64,000 bases of DNA, from NCBI RefSeq assembly GCF_001667585.1, contig NZ_LZJZ01000061.1, positions 124,001 to 188,000 on the forward strand, given 5' to 3'. This DNA comes from Mycobacterium sp. E2733 (lineage in GTDB: Bacteria > Actinomycetota > Actinomycetes > Mycobacteriales > Mycobacteriaceae). The notes beneath the pieces were generated by a model. That model did no database searches. It worked only from the letters and a program-made list of their open reading frames with translations, and was not told the DNA's origin. Numbering within the stretch: the stretch's first letter is position 1; each line of letters starts with the position of its first letter. The translations under genes and the position numbers were made by a program. Of this stretch, positions 42,689-51,089 are shown in pieces.

Positions 42689-42969
42689 ACTTGGCAGGCT
42701 AACCACCTGCCGTGAAGCGTGGAAAGGTACCGCCTCACCCGGGATGCCACTAATGAAACCGCCGAGCGCGGCACATGGGGCATCCGCCCCGAATGTTGGG
42801 CTCGACCCGGTTGGCGGAGGTTCAGCTGGTGTAGCAATAAGAGTCGCTGGAAGGTCCGCCGCGTTGCAGCCGGGTTTGATGCACCCGGCCACGGAAATCG
42901 TCGCCGTCCGGGAAGACTCGGACGCATGACCTCAAGCGAGTGGCGTCAGGTTGGTGCCTCGCCTATCCG

Positions 42970-45900
42970 TTATCCGCCCGCCTTGTGTTTGGTCGGTGTG
43001 AGTGCGGCGCGCGCCCGGGCCAGCTCCGGCAATGCGCTGTCGGTGGGCATTCGGCTAACGGCGGCAGCAAGGGCGGCCCGGGAAGGGCCACCATTCAGTT
43101 CGAAAAGGTCGAGGGCAACGCGTAATTCGAACAGCCGGGCCCCCTGACGGTCGGCTAGGTCAAGGGCGGCTTGGAGGTCGGCACCGACGGCGCTTGAGTT
43201 GCTGTGGGTATGCGCCCGAAGCCGCAGCAATTCGGCATCGTAGAAGTGCATTCCCGTATCCCGGGCCAGGGACAGTGCGGCATCCAGCTGGTCGCGCGCG
43301 TGCTGTGGTTCGCCGAGCGCCAGCAGGAGCTGAGCGAGCACGCCGTCGAAAAAGGTGAGGTAGGCGTTCAGACCGGCTCTGGCCAAGACGTCGACAAGTT
43401 TGGTCATCGTGACCATGTGACGTGATAGCGCAGAGGGGTCCAGCGGCTCTGCCCTCAATGCGGTCAACGCCGCAACCGTGGTTTGCTGGGTTTCGCCCCA
43501 GAGGTGCCAGGCATCGAAGCCATGGCGTTGCGCCTGCTCGGTCACCCCGGCGGCGAGTACCGACGCCTGGTCGAGCTGGCCGCCCTCGATCCGCATCCAG
43601 ATCTCCACGAAGTTCGCGAAGGCCGCACTGAATGGGCCCTGGGGGAACCCTAGTCCTCCGACCCTTCCTGCGACCTCTGCGAGCTCAGCCTCCGCGCCGG
43701 GCAGATCACCCCGAACGAAGTTGACCAATGCCCGGTGGACGCGCGCTGTCGTGATGGGATCGTTCGGTTGATACCACAGCGCGTCTAGCTGGTCGGCTGC
43801 CACGAGATCCGGCATGGCGTGCTCGAGACGCGAACTGGCGGCGTTGAACTCCCCGCGGAGCGTCGCGACCACACCGAAGGAGGCCTCGATGACCGGGCGT
43901 AACCACTCCCGTCCTTGCTCGAGGCCTACACGCAGTGACCTGAGCACCCGCACCACCCGGCGCAGGTCGGCGCGCGTGAAGTAGTAGACCATCAGGGCAA
44001 CCATGGTGGCGAGGAGCTCGTCATCATGCAGGTCGGTTCCGCTCAACTGCAGGCAGCGCTCGAAATCGACCACAGCCGCGGGGCTTTGATTGCCTTCTGC
44101 CGCCGCGGCGAGGAATCCACGCTCGAGCCGCACCGCGATCTCGCTGCGGTCGCGGTCGGCACCTGTCGAGAGGCGGTCGAGTTGGGTGAGGGCAAGGCTC
44201 AGGTATGTGCGAGCCTCGGCGAGCGCCCCCCGACGACGTGCTTCGGTTGCGGCCTGCCGATAGGCCGATATGGCGTCGACGAACCGCTCGGCCTGCTCGT
44301 AGTGGCCGGCCACCAGCCGCCAGTCCGGGTCGACGCCTCTAACCCCCTGCAGCAGAGCATCGGCCACCTTCCCGTGCAGTCCTCGGCGCACGCTGGCGGG
44401 CGCCAACTCGCGGGCCACCTCGTGGAGCAATTCGTGGCGAAAGCGCCAGCTGTTTGTTCCCGACGGCTCGACGACCAAGGCGTCTTCCAGTTCGTCGAGG
44501 ACGTCGTCGACTTCATCGCCACTGCGCTGGCACACCGAGCACAGCAATCCACGATCGAATTGGCGACCGATCACCGCCGCTGCCTCCACCACAGGGACCG
44601 CGTTGGGGCTCGCGCGCAGTCGCGCGAACAACGGCTCATACAGGGCGTCCGGTATGCCGGTCCGTTCTCCGTCGGGCTGGTCGCTGAAGCCCCGGACGAG
44701 TTGCTCGATGTAAAACGGGATGCCGTCGCACCGGGCGCGTATCTGGGAACGCTGCTTCGGCGACAGGCGCGGATTTAACGCGCTGACCAGGATGTCGGCT
44801 TGTTCGTCGGTCAATGGCTTGAGGTCGAAGATCTTGACCGGCCAGCTTTGCGGCAGCCAGCCGCCGTCCTGTCCCGTGATCACCACGAGGAGGCGCCCGT
44901 CGGCGGCGCCGAGCAACTGGCCGAGAACGTCCAGGGTGGACGGATCGAACCATTGCACATCCTTGGCCACCACGAGTCCTGAGCCGTCCCTAAAACATCC
45001 CAGCAGGTATTCGTGCACTGCCCCCATGATCAATTGGTGCAGCTTGTGGCCTTCGGCGGCAACCGGCTCATAGCCCGCCTCGGGGGCAATACCTATCACC
45101 GGTGCCAGCAACGGCAGCATGCGCGCCGTATCCAGTGATCGTGCGGCCACCTCCGCTTGCAGAAGCCGCAGGCGATCCGCGGGCTTGGTGAGACGGGCGA
45201 TGCCACAACGACGTTCGAGTAATGTGCGCACCGGATGTAGACCAGCGTCGCTGTGCAGTGGGGATCCGACCAACTCCAGCGCCACCCCGCCCGCGCTCTC
45301 GGCCAGCTCGACGGCCGCCGCCGCTAATCGCGACTTACCGATGCCAGGCTCGCCGCGAAATACCAGCCCAGGCGTGCGAAGCGTGCCGCGCTGCGCACGT
45401 CGCCAACAATTCTGCAACCGGGCCAGTTCGCGTTCACGGTCCACAAGCGGACCGCGACCCACGCCAACCCGGCCTGCGTCGGACTGCTCACCGAGCACAA
45501 CGTAATAGCCGATGGGCGCCTCGATGCCCTTGACCGCCACTTGTGTCCGGCTCGTCAGCTCGAACGCCTCGCCAACTAGCGGTGCGACCGCGTCGGAAAC
45601 CACTATCCCGCCCGGAGGTGCCAAGCTCGACACACGCTGGGCCAGGTTGGCCGCCATGCCGTAGACGTCGTCTTGGGCGGTGTCTAAATACACCAGCCCT
45701 CGATGCACCCCGACACGTACCGCGATGTCGACTCCAAACCGACGTTTCGCCTGTCCCCCCAGCTTGGCCACCTCGCGACTGATCTCCAGCCCGGCTAGCA
45801 CGGCCCGTTCGTCATCGTTCTCATGGGCTTCGGGGTGACCGAAGACTGCGAACAAGCCGTCACCTTTTGTCGAGCTGACATGTCCTCCATAGCGGTCCAC

Positions 45901-46230
45901 GATCGCGAGAACTTGGTCGCGGTAGCGGCCCACAATTGTTCGGTAGGTTTCCGGGTCGATCCGCGTCGAAAGCGCTGTCGACTCGACGAGATCTGTGAAC
46001 AAAAGCGTCAAACGGCACATCTCACCGCCGCTAGCGGGAGCGGACAGGAGGTCCTCAGCTTCCACGTTGCCCACGTCGACCGCCAGCACCCGCTCCGCCA
46101 ACACGCTGGCGGTTGCGCGATCACCCCGGTTTATCGCCGCCACCGCCTGATCCAGCAACTCATCCACCGAGGCGGCGTGTGCGTGGCCGGCACCCCTTCC
46201 CGCCATGCCCTCGTTTTGAGCATCCGTCAC
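42970..46230 (-). CDS. Large signalling ATPase: class III adenylate cyclase domain, AAA/NB domain and TPR-like repeats
   Basis: About 1086 residues. The cyclase homology domain (about 71-245) has metal Asp80 in LLFTDLVEST, STKGDGLFAVFG with the second Asp, and DVYGMAANLAQRV with the transition-state Asn/Arg pair, so it looks catalytically competent. An AAA-type ATPase follows, with the P-loop GEPGIGKSR and a Walker-B-like VVAKDVQWFD. The C-terminal 500 residues are helical TPR-like repeats. Mycobacteria hold several such MalT/cyclase-like proteins; no C-terminal LuxR domain is visible. It would couple ATP-driven assembly or ligand sensing to cAMP synthesis. The start is uncertain (GTG 46230, ATG 46260 or ATG 46206). 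Confidence 0.82.
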   Translation of the reverse strand: MTDAQNEGMAGRGAGHAHAASVDELLDQAVAAINRGDRATASVLAERVLAVDVGNVEAEDLLSAPASGGEMCRLTLLFTDLVESTALSTRIDPETYRTIVGRYRDQVLAIVDRYGGHVSSTKGDGLFAVFGHPEAHENDDERAVLAGLEISREVAKLGGQAKRRFGVDIAVRVGVHRGLVYLDTAQDDVYGMAANLAQRVSSLAPPGGIVVSDAVAPLVGEAFELTSRTQVAVKGIEAPIGYYVVLGEQSDAGRVGVGRGPLVDRERELARLQNCWRRAQRGTLRTPGLVFRGEPGIGKSRLAAAAVELAESAGGVALELVGSPLHSDAGLHPVRTLLERRCGIARLTKPADRLRLLQAEVAARSLDTARMLPLLAPVIGIAPEAGYEPVAAEGHKLHQLIMGAVHEYLLGCFRDGSGLVVAKDVQWFDPSTLDVLGQLLGAADGRLLVVITGQDGGWLPQSWPVKIFDLKPLTDEQADILVSALNPRLSPKQRSQIRARCDGIPFYIEQLVRGFSDQPDGERTGIPDALYEPLFARLRASPNAVPVVEAAAVIGRQFDRGLLCSVCQRSGDEVDDVLDELEDALVVEPSGTNSWRFRHELLHEVARELAPASVRRGLHGKVADALLQGVRGVDPDWRLVAGHYEQAERFVDAISAYRQAATEARRRGALAEARTYLSLALTQLDRLSTGADRDRSEIAVRLERGFLAAAAEGNQSPAAVVDFERCLQLSGTDLHDDELLATMVALMVYYFTRADLRRVVRVLRSLRVGLEQGREWLRPVIEASFGVVATLRGEFNAASSRLEHAMPDLVAADQLDALWYQPNDPITTARVHRALVNFVRGDLPGAEAELAEVAGRVGGLGFPQGPFSAAFANFVEIWMRIEGGQLDQASVLAAGVTEQAQRHGFDAWHLWGETQQTTVAALTALRAEPLDPSALSRHMVTMTKLVDVLARAGLNAYLTFFDGVLAQLLLALGEPQHARDQLDAALSLARDTGMHFYDAELLRLRAHTHSNSSAVGADLQAALDLADRQGARLFELRVALDLFELNGGPSRAALAAAVSRMPTDSALPELARARAALTPTKHKAGG

Positions 46231-46595
46231 ATCAATATCGTGGCACCGGTGGTCAAGCATGATGTGCCGTATTGGGTCGACGAATTTCTTCGCCTGCAGG
46301 GACTGCCCGCGTGGCCGTCGGGGTGGTTCAGCGCAGGTGCGGGTCAGAGGCCAGCATCGCGATAAGGGGTCGATTCCCGGCAAGTCCACAGAGAATGTGC
46401 TGTTCAATGCGATAGATCGGTACGCGCCGCAAACGCCGGGAGACCTACGGGTTGGATTACGCCCGGGGTGAGCGGCTTTAATCGTCATACGACGGCGATG
46501 TCACGTTGTGCGCGCCGACACCGCCTCACGAGAACGCTTCAGATGAGCGCTCTTGTCGCGGAGGCAGTCTTTCGTTTGCTCGGGGAGGAGCTTTC
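46231..46595. other. Divergent intergenic region with a tRNA-3'-end-like fragment
   Basis: The region separates the large cyclase/ATPase gene and the small secreted-protein gene. No gene is supported. GGGGTCGATTCCCGGCAAGTCCAC (46366-46389) resembles a tRNA T-arm and acceptor with one loop base missing, without CCA. Compare the fragment at 35059. The promoters of both neighbours should lie here, but no clear -10/-35 pairs were identified. Confidence 0.3.
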
Positions 46596-47057
46596 ATGAC
46601 CTATCGCCGTCTTGCTTGGGGGCTCAGCGCGGTGGTAGCCGCGGCTATCATTCCGGTCGAGGCCCATGGCGAGCCGCCGACAAAGTGTCTGACCAACACT
46701 CCCAAGGGCAAGCAGGTCTACGTGCCCTGCGATCTGCTCAACGCCGGTGCCAATTTCCCGCCGGGGCAGCGTTGTCCTCCACCACTTGAGCAGTACCCGA
46801 AAGATGTGGCGGACTGGTGTGGCGAAGGCCCAGGCCTTGCGAGTCCCACGCCAGCGAGTCCTACGAGCCCGACGAGCCCGACGAGCCCCGTGCACCCAAC
46901 GAGCTCAGTGCGGACCACGAGCCCAACGAGTCCTGCGACCTCAACAACCCCAACGAGTCCTGCGACCTCAACGACTCCCACGAGTCCCACGACCTCAACG
47001 AGTCCCACGACCTCAACGACTCCCACGAGCCCGGCCGCTCCCGGTAATGCAGGGTGA
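46596..47057 (+). CDS. Small exported protein with a Thr-Ser-Pro repeat tail
   Basis: A 153-residue protein. GGAGGAG lies 5 bases before the ATG. The N-terminus is a signal peptide (LAWGLSAVVAAAIIPVEAHG, about 6-25). A 60-residue globular part with four Cys follows (KCLTN, VPCDLL, QRCPPP, DWCGEG). The last 70 residues are low-complexity Thr/Ser/Pro repeats, coded by tandem copies of ACGAGTCCC-like units from about 46858 to 47035. Such tails in mycobacteria are typically extended, O-mannosylated and cell-wall-spanning. I do not recognise the globular part. Confidence 0.75.
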   Translation: MTYRRLAWGLSAVVAAAIIPVEAHGEPPTKCLTNTPKGKQVYVPCDLLNAGANFPPGQRCPPPLEQYPKDVADWCGEGPGLASPTPASPTSPTSPTSPVHPTSSVRTTSPTSPATSTTPTSPATSTTPTSPTTSTSPTTSTTPTSPAAPGNAG

Positions 47058-47134
47058 CAGTTCCGGCAGCTCCGCTCAGTGCACGACGTGCGGCCGCCGA
47101 AGTGGAGTATCACCGCTGCGGCGATGGGCCCAGC

Positions 47135-47419
47135 TCAGTCAGCCACGATGCGAAGGCCGTTGAACCCGTGGTTTCTTCTCTGGGGTGAGGCGAAGCCCGA
47201 CACATCTGTTCCCAGGCCGCGCACGGCTTCCGCCGGCAACTCGCGGTTGATTACGTGTTCGGCGACCACGCACATTTGCATCCTGGTGTTGCGTGACATT
47301 GTGCGGAGTACTGCTAAGGATTGTGCGGCGTCGAGTTTGAAGCGCTCGCTGATGATGTCCGTGGCTTGCGCGATGACGTCTCCAGGCCAGACATGACTCG
47401 AATTGGCGCTGTCAGCCAT
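47135..47419 (-). CDS. ANTAR-domain protein (94 aa)
   Basis: A short protein that is mostly one ANTAR RNA-binding module: AQATDIISERFKLDAAQSLAVLRTMSRNTRMQMCVVAEHVI (residues about 15-55), with the characteristic spaced Ala and Leu residues and three-helix pattern. ANTAR proteins act as antiterminators that bind dual-hexaloop RNA. No GAF or receiver domain is attached, so control probably comes from a partner. The small helical protein encoded just upstream (47425-47619) is the obvious one; the gap is 5 bases. Confidence 0.75.
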   Translation of the reverse strand: MADSANSSHVWPGDVIAQATDIISERFKLDAAQSLAVLRTMSRNTRMQMCVVAEHVINRELPAEAVRGLGTDVSGFASPQRRNHGFNGLRIVAD

Positions 47420-47424
47420 CGCTT

Positions 47425-47619
47425 CTAGCCGGCCTGCCCGCACTCGCCAGGTAATTCGGAAAGTTCGGTGAGCGTCCTGGCCTGGGCCCGCTGAACCGCG
47501 GCGAGCATCCGTGCGCTCAAATCCAGGCATTCCCGCTCCCCGACGCCGCCGTTGACGGAATATGCGATCTGGCGCACCTGGATAGCGAATTGGGTTAGGT
47601 CATCACAAAGTTGTTTCAT
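47425..47619 (-). CDS. Small helical protein upstream of the ANTAR gene (64 aa)
   Basis: The ATG at 47619 has AAGG six bases upstream. The sequence is helical (MKQLCDDLTQFAIQVRQIAYSV, then CLDLSARMLAAVQRAQARTLTELSEL) with a Gly-rich linker. I do not recognise the family. Co-transcription with the ANTAR protein suggests a partner or sensor subunit. Two tandem GGACGCCYACGTCC elements lie 49-98 bases upstream of its start. Confidence 0.55.
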   Translation of the reverse strand: MKQLCDDLTQFAIQVRQIAYSVNGGVGERECLDLSARMLAAVQRAQARTLTELSELPGECGQAG

Positions 47620-47667
47620 GGGAGCCTTCTGGCGCTGAAAGGGCTTAACAATAGCCATATATGCCGC

Positions 47668-47717
47668 GGACGCCCACGTCCCGTCCGACTTAGACCCAAT
47701 TCCGGACGCCTACGTCC
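47668..47717. promoter_or_regulatory. Two tandem GGACGCCYACGTCC elements
   Basis: GGACGCCCACGTCC (47668-47681) and GGACGCCTACGTCC (47704-47717) differ at one base. Each is an inverted repeat GGACG-N4-CGTCC, and the copies start 36 bases apart. They lie upstream of the two-gene ANTAR unit on the minus strand. Tandem dyads at a fixed spacing suggest cooperative binding of a dimeric regulator. The remainder of the gap to 47919 holds no gene I can support. Confidence 0.5.
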
Positions 47718-47919
47718 AGCCGAATCGGGGTAGTAATGATGCCTAGATCCTATACCGGCGAAGCGGCTTTGCACTACCGCGCCTGTACAAACACCCGCTG
47801 CGCTCGATTGCCATCGGTCAACACCTGTCGCTCAGTCACCCTCGCCCCAAAGGGCCCCGTCGCCGGCGTGATCTCACGCTGCTATCGCAATATCCGGGGC
47901 CATCGGCGGTAAGCGCTGG

Positions 47920-48672
47920 TCAGTTGCCTGCCTCGATTGCCGCGACTCGTGCGGCCGCATCGGATCCGCAGAAGCGCTGCAGGTCCACTCCTCCCGCGGC
48001 CAGCAGATCGTCAACGCGGCGTTTCAGGTCACCCGAGGAGAGGTGGGCGTACAGGTTTGCGCCGGGGCAAGACGTCTGGGCGAGGTCGCGATGGCCGGCC
48101 AATGTCGTGGTTGCGATACGAAAATTCTGGGCGGCCCATGCGAAGACGCGAGCCGCCCCCTGAAGCTGGGCCTCTGACACAGCCTCTTGATCGAAGTCTC
48201 CTTCGCAGAGGACTAGGAAATGGCCCGTGGTGTCGTAGTCCGTCGCGGTGTCGCCGGCGATTTCAGTGCTCCGGAGTTCGTAGACGTTGCCATTGCGGTC
48301 GACGCCGACGTGGTAGGCGATGTCGATCCACCCGTGCTGATCCTGGTGGTACCGCTGATCCAGTCGGAGGTGGCCTGGGGCATTGCGGTTGTCGCCGAGG
48401 ACGACGGCCTCGTGGTGGAGGGTCATCCGGGTGATGGTGTGGCGCTTTCCGCCAGAGCGGGCCGGGCGCGCGCCCCAGGCGTCTCGGCATAGCAACAATG
48501 CCGAAGTGGTCGCGGTCAGGCCGACGGTGGTCGTCGCGGAAATAGGCGGAGCCGAAGGTGGCCTGGCGCCGATCATGGACGCCACGCCCACGCCGCCGGC
48601 CAACCCTAAAAGGCGGCGACGGCTGACAACGGCTGGCGGTTCATGGGGCCGGCCGAGTGCAGGCTCGCACAT
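47920..48672 (-). CDS. Tat-exported PGRP/N-acetylmuramoyl-L-alanine amidase
   Basis: A 250-residue protein with a twin-arginine signal (VSRRRLLGLAGGVGVASMIG, residues 16-35) and one amidase_2/PGRP domain. The domain has the zinc ligands MTLHHEAVVLGDN, the family segment WIDIAYHVGVDRNGNVYE, HFLVLCEGDFDQE, AGHRDLAQTSCPG and the C-terminal ligand Cys. It cleaves the amide between muramic acid and the peptide stem. GAGGACG precedes the ATG. It diverges from the serine-hydrolase lipoprotein gene at 48770, so both may serve cell-wall turnover. Confidence 0.87.
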   Translation of the reverse strand: MCEPALGRPHEPPAVVSRRRLLGLAGGVGVASMIGARPPSAPPISATTTVGLTATTSALLLCRDAWGARPARSGGKRHTITRMTLHHEAVVLGDNRNAPGHLRLDQRYHQDQHGWIDIAYHVGVDRNGNVYELRSTEIAGDTATDYDTTGHFLVLCEGDFDQEAVSEAQLQGAARVFAWAAQNFRIATTTLAGHRDLAQTSCPGANLYAHLSSGDLKRRVDDLLAAGGVDLQRFCGSDAAARVAAIEAGN

Positions 48673-48769
48673 CGTCCTCACGATACGGGCGTGATCCCGG
48701 GGCGCGGGATGCGTTTGGTGTCCTCTCTTGACGCCGTCAAGATTCGAAAACAAAATCGCAGGTAACGAG

Positions 48770-50317
48770 ATGAGCTCCACGATGAATCGACCGGTCGCCG
48801 CAGGCTTCCGCGGTGCGATGCGAACCGCCATTGCCGCCGGGACCGCCCTCCTTGCGATCACCACCGGTTGCTCGCGTGGCGACGCGGGACCGGCGCTGGG
48901 GGCGAGCACGCAGACCCCCAGACCGGACGTCGCAACGGTCGTCAAGCCGCCCGACCCGGCTCCCGCAATCGATTTCGTACCCGTCTCCAAGCTGATCAAT
49001 GGTGCGATTGCGGCGAACCGTTTGCCAGGCGCGGTGGTCGTCATCGGGCATGGTGGCAAGGTCGTCTTTCACCAGGCCTACGGTTCGCGCAAACTTGCAG
49101 GCGAACCGGGACTCGACGGGCTGCCGGCCCCTGCGGAGCCGATGACCGAGGACACGATCTTCGACTTGGCGTCGTTGACGAAGAACGTTGCAACGGCGAC
49201 TGCGGTCATGCAGCTCTACGAGCAAGGCAAGGTTGCGTTCGACGATCCCGTGCAGCAGTATCTGCCCGACTTCAACACCGCGAACGATCCGCGCCGCGCA
49301 ACGGTGACCCTGCGCATGCTCCTTACGCACACTTCCGGCGAAACCGGGGACGTCAACCTGGGCGACCCTTGGGGTCTGGACCACGCCGACAAAGAAGAGG
49401 GGATCCATCGTGCGCTCACCACGCCGCTGGAGTCGGCTCCCGGTGGAGTTTTCCGCTATTCCGATATCAACTTCATCCTGCTCGGCGCGCTGGTCGAGAA
49501 GGAAACCGGTGAGGCGCTGGACGCGTACGTTCAGCGAAACGTATTCGAGCCGCTTGGCATGGAAGACACCCACTACCTTCCTCCGGCCCAAGCATGTGGT
49601 CCGCACGCGACGCTGGGAGCTGCGATCGCCTGGGCCCCCGCCCCCCAAGGCCGGGCGCCGGACGCCTGCCCCGCGGGTACCTGGAGCACCGGTCTCTTGC
49701 CGCGCATCGCGCCGACAGCACGCGACGAAGAGGGCAGAGCCGACCCGGGCAAGAATCCCGATCTCGATCACCTGCTTCGGGGCACCGTCCAGGACACGAC
49801 GGCGCGGCGCATGGGTGGGGTGGCCGGGCATGCCGGCGTGTTCTCGACGGCCCACGATGTCAGCATCTTCGCGCAGGCCCTGCTGGACCGGCTCGCTGGC
49901 CGTCCGAGCCAATTCCCTTTGGCGCAAACAACTCTCGAGTTGATGACAAGTCCACAGCAGCCGGGACACACGCTTGCGCAGCTGAAGGCGGCCAACGATG
50001 CCACCCAAGAAGCCGTCGCAAAGAGGCCGAACAAGACAGATCCGCTGCTCGCTCCACGCTATCCGGCGATCGCGGGGCAGAACCTGCGCGGCTTCGGCTG
50101 GGATATCGACACGGGCCAGTCCACGCCGCGCGGTGTGATCTTCCCCATCGGTAGCTTCGGCCACACCGGCTTCACCGGAACCTCGGTTTGGATAGATCCA
50201 CGCTCAGATACCTACGTAGTTCTGCTGTCGAATTCGATCCACGTCCGAGGCAGTCCACCGATGACCAATCTGCGAGGTGACGTCGCAACGGCGGCGGCAC
50301 AGGCCCTGCGTCTTTAG
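48770..50317 (+). CDS. Serine beta-lactamase-like lipoprotein (class C/PBP4-like esterase)
   Basis: A 515-residue exported serine hydrolase. A lipoprotein signal ends ITTGC with Cys34 as the lipid-attachment residue. The active-site motifs are S135-L-T-K138 (SxxK), YSD in FRYSDINFILLG (YxN-like, with Asp) and HTG in FGHTGFTGTSVW. An insertion of about 70 residues after HYLPPAQACG is longer than in simple class C folds. Mycobacterial relatives are LpqK-like lipoproteins. It could act as a cell-wall carboxypeptidase or esterase. It overlaps the convergent M15 peptidase gene by 4 bases. Confidence 0.86.
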   Translation: MSSTMNRPVAAGFRGAMRTAIAAGTALLAITTGCSRGDAGPALGASTQTPRPDVATVVKPPDPAPAIDFVPVSKLINGAIAANRLPGAVVVIGHGGKVVFHQAYGSRKLAGEPGLDGLPAPAEPMTEDTIFDLASLTKNVATATAVMQLYEQGKVAFDDPVQQYLPDFNTANDPRRATVTLRMLLTHTSGETGDVNLGDPWGLDHADKEEGIHRALTTPLESAPGGVFRYSDINFILLGALVEKETGEALDAYVQRNVFEPLGMEDTHYLPPAQACGPHATLGAAIAWAPAPQGRAPDACPAGTWSTGLLPRIAPTARDEEGRADPGKNPDLDHLLRGTVQDTTARRMGGVAGHAGVFSTAHDVSIFAQALLDRLAGRPSQFPLAQTTLELMTSPQQPGHTLAQLKAANDATQEAVAKRPNKTDPLLAPRYPAIAGQNLRGFGWDIDTGQSTPRGVIFPIGSFGHTGFTGTSVWIDPRSDTYVVLLSNSIHVRGSPPMTNLRGDVATAAAQALRL

Positions 50318-51036
50318 GGCCGCTCGAAGTGTTGATAGTCGAGGGGACCCGTCCATTCGCCACCCCACCGCCAGCCACGATCTGTGAAGACGTGCACCGC
50401 TGGATCGCCGTTGTGCAGGAGCCCCGGGTCGCTGCGGCCGCGGTCCAGATAGGCCGCCGCGTTCTGCGGTTCGAAATACCCGCTGGCGTAGAGGCACGGG
50501 TTGATGAGCGGATTGAGATCGATAGCCCGACCGTAAGCGTGCGGAGACCATTCGTCGGTTCCCGGGATGCGTCGGCAGTTGAACGCCGAAGTGTTGTTGT
50601 CCTCCATGGATAACTCGTCGTCGGCGTCCGGGTAGTGGTCGACCGTGCGGATCTTCTCGACCGGGTAGCCAAGCCGGTAAAGCCGCTCGAAGATCGCGCT
50701 GACCTCCGGCGCCAGGTCTTCATGCACGATCAGCTCACCGCGATGCATCCGGCCGTCGAAGCCGATGTGGTCGACGCTGACCCGTCGCAGCTTTTCCGGC
50801 TCGACTGGGCAACCAGGCCGCCAGCTCTCGCCGAGTTCGGCGGCGGTGACCGGTTCCACGGTGGCGCCGGCGGGTGCTGACGGCACGCTGGCCGACGACG
50901 CGGCCGCCGATGGTGACGGTCTGGCAGACCCTGGCGGTGTCGCCGCCGGAGGTGGCCGCGCAGTGGTGCACTGCACCAGCACGAGACACGCCGCGAGCAT
51001 TCCGGCCACCGCGGCACCCCGCCGCTCGAAGGGCAT
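50314..51036 (-). CDS. M15 family D-Ala-D-Ala carboxypeptidase-like lipoprotein
   Basis: A 240-residue exported protein with a probable lipobox (LVLVQC, Cys23; Gln at -1 is unusual) and a Ser/Ala/Pro linker. The VanY-type M15 domain has FERLYRLGYPVEKIRTVDHY, the zinc motif SPHAYGRAIDLN (SxHxxGxAxD) and the final ligand in LDYQHFERP. It should remove the terminal D-Ala or cut peptide cross-links in peptidoglycan. The ATG at 51036 was chosen over TTG 51039. Confidence 0.86.
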   Translation of the reverse strand: MPFERRGAAVAGMLAACLVLVQCTTARPPPAATPPGSARPSPSAAASSASVPSAPAGATVEPVTAAELGESWRPGCPVEPEKLRRVSVDHIGFDGRMHRGELIVHEDLAPEVSAIFERLYRLGYPVEKIRTVDHYPDADDELSMEDNNTSAFNCRRIPGTDEWSPHAYGRAIDLNPLINPCLYASGYFEPQNAAAYLDRGRSDPGLLHNGDPAVHVFTDRGWRWGGEWTGPLDYQHFERP

Positions 51037-51089
51037 CAATGAGTCCTCACCGTTGGCTCCACTGAAATGGTTGGTCAGACTGCCAGTGT

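Noticed and set aside
1..42700. KstR or KstR2 operators that would mark the block as the cholesterol regulon
   Set aside because: No TnnAACnnGTTnnA or AnCAAGnnCTTGnT element was noticed in the promoter gaps, and the recurrent palindromes are different.
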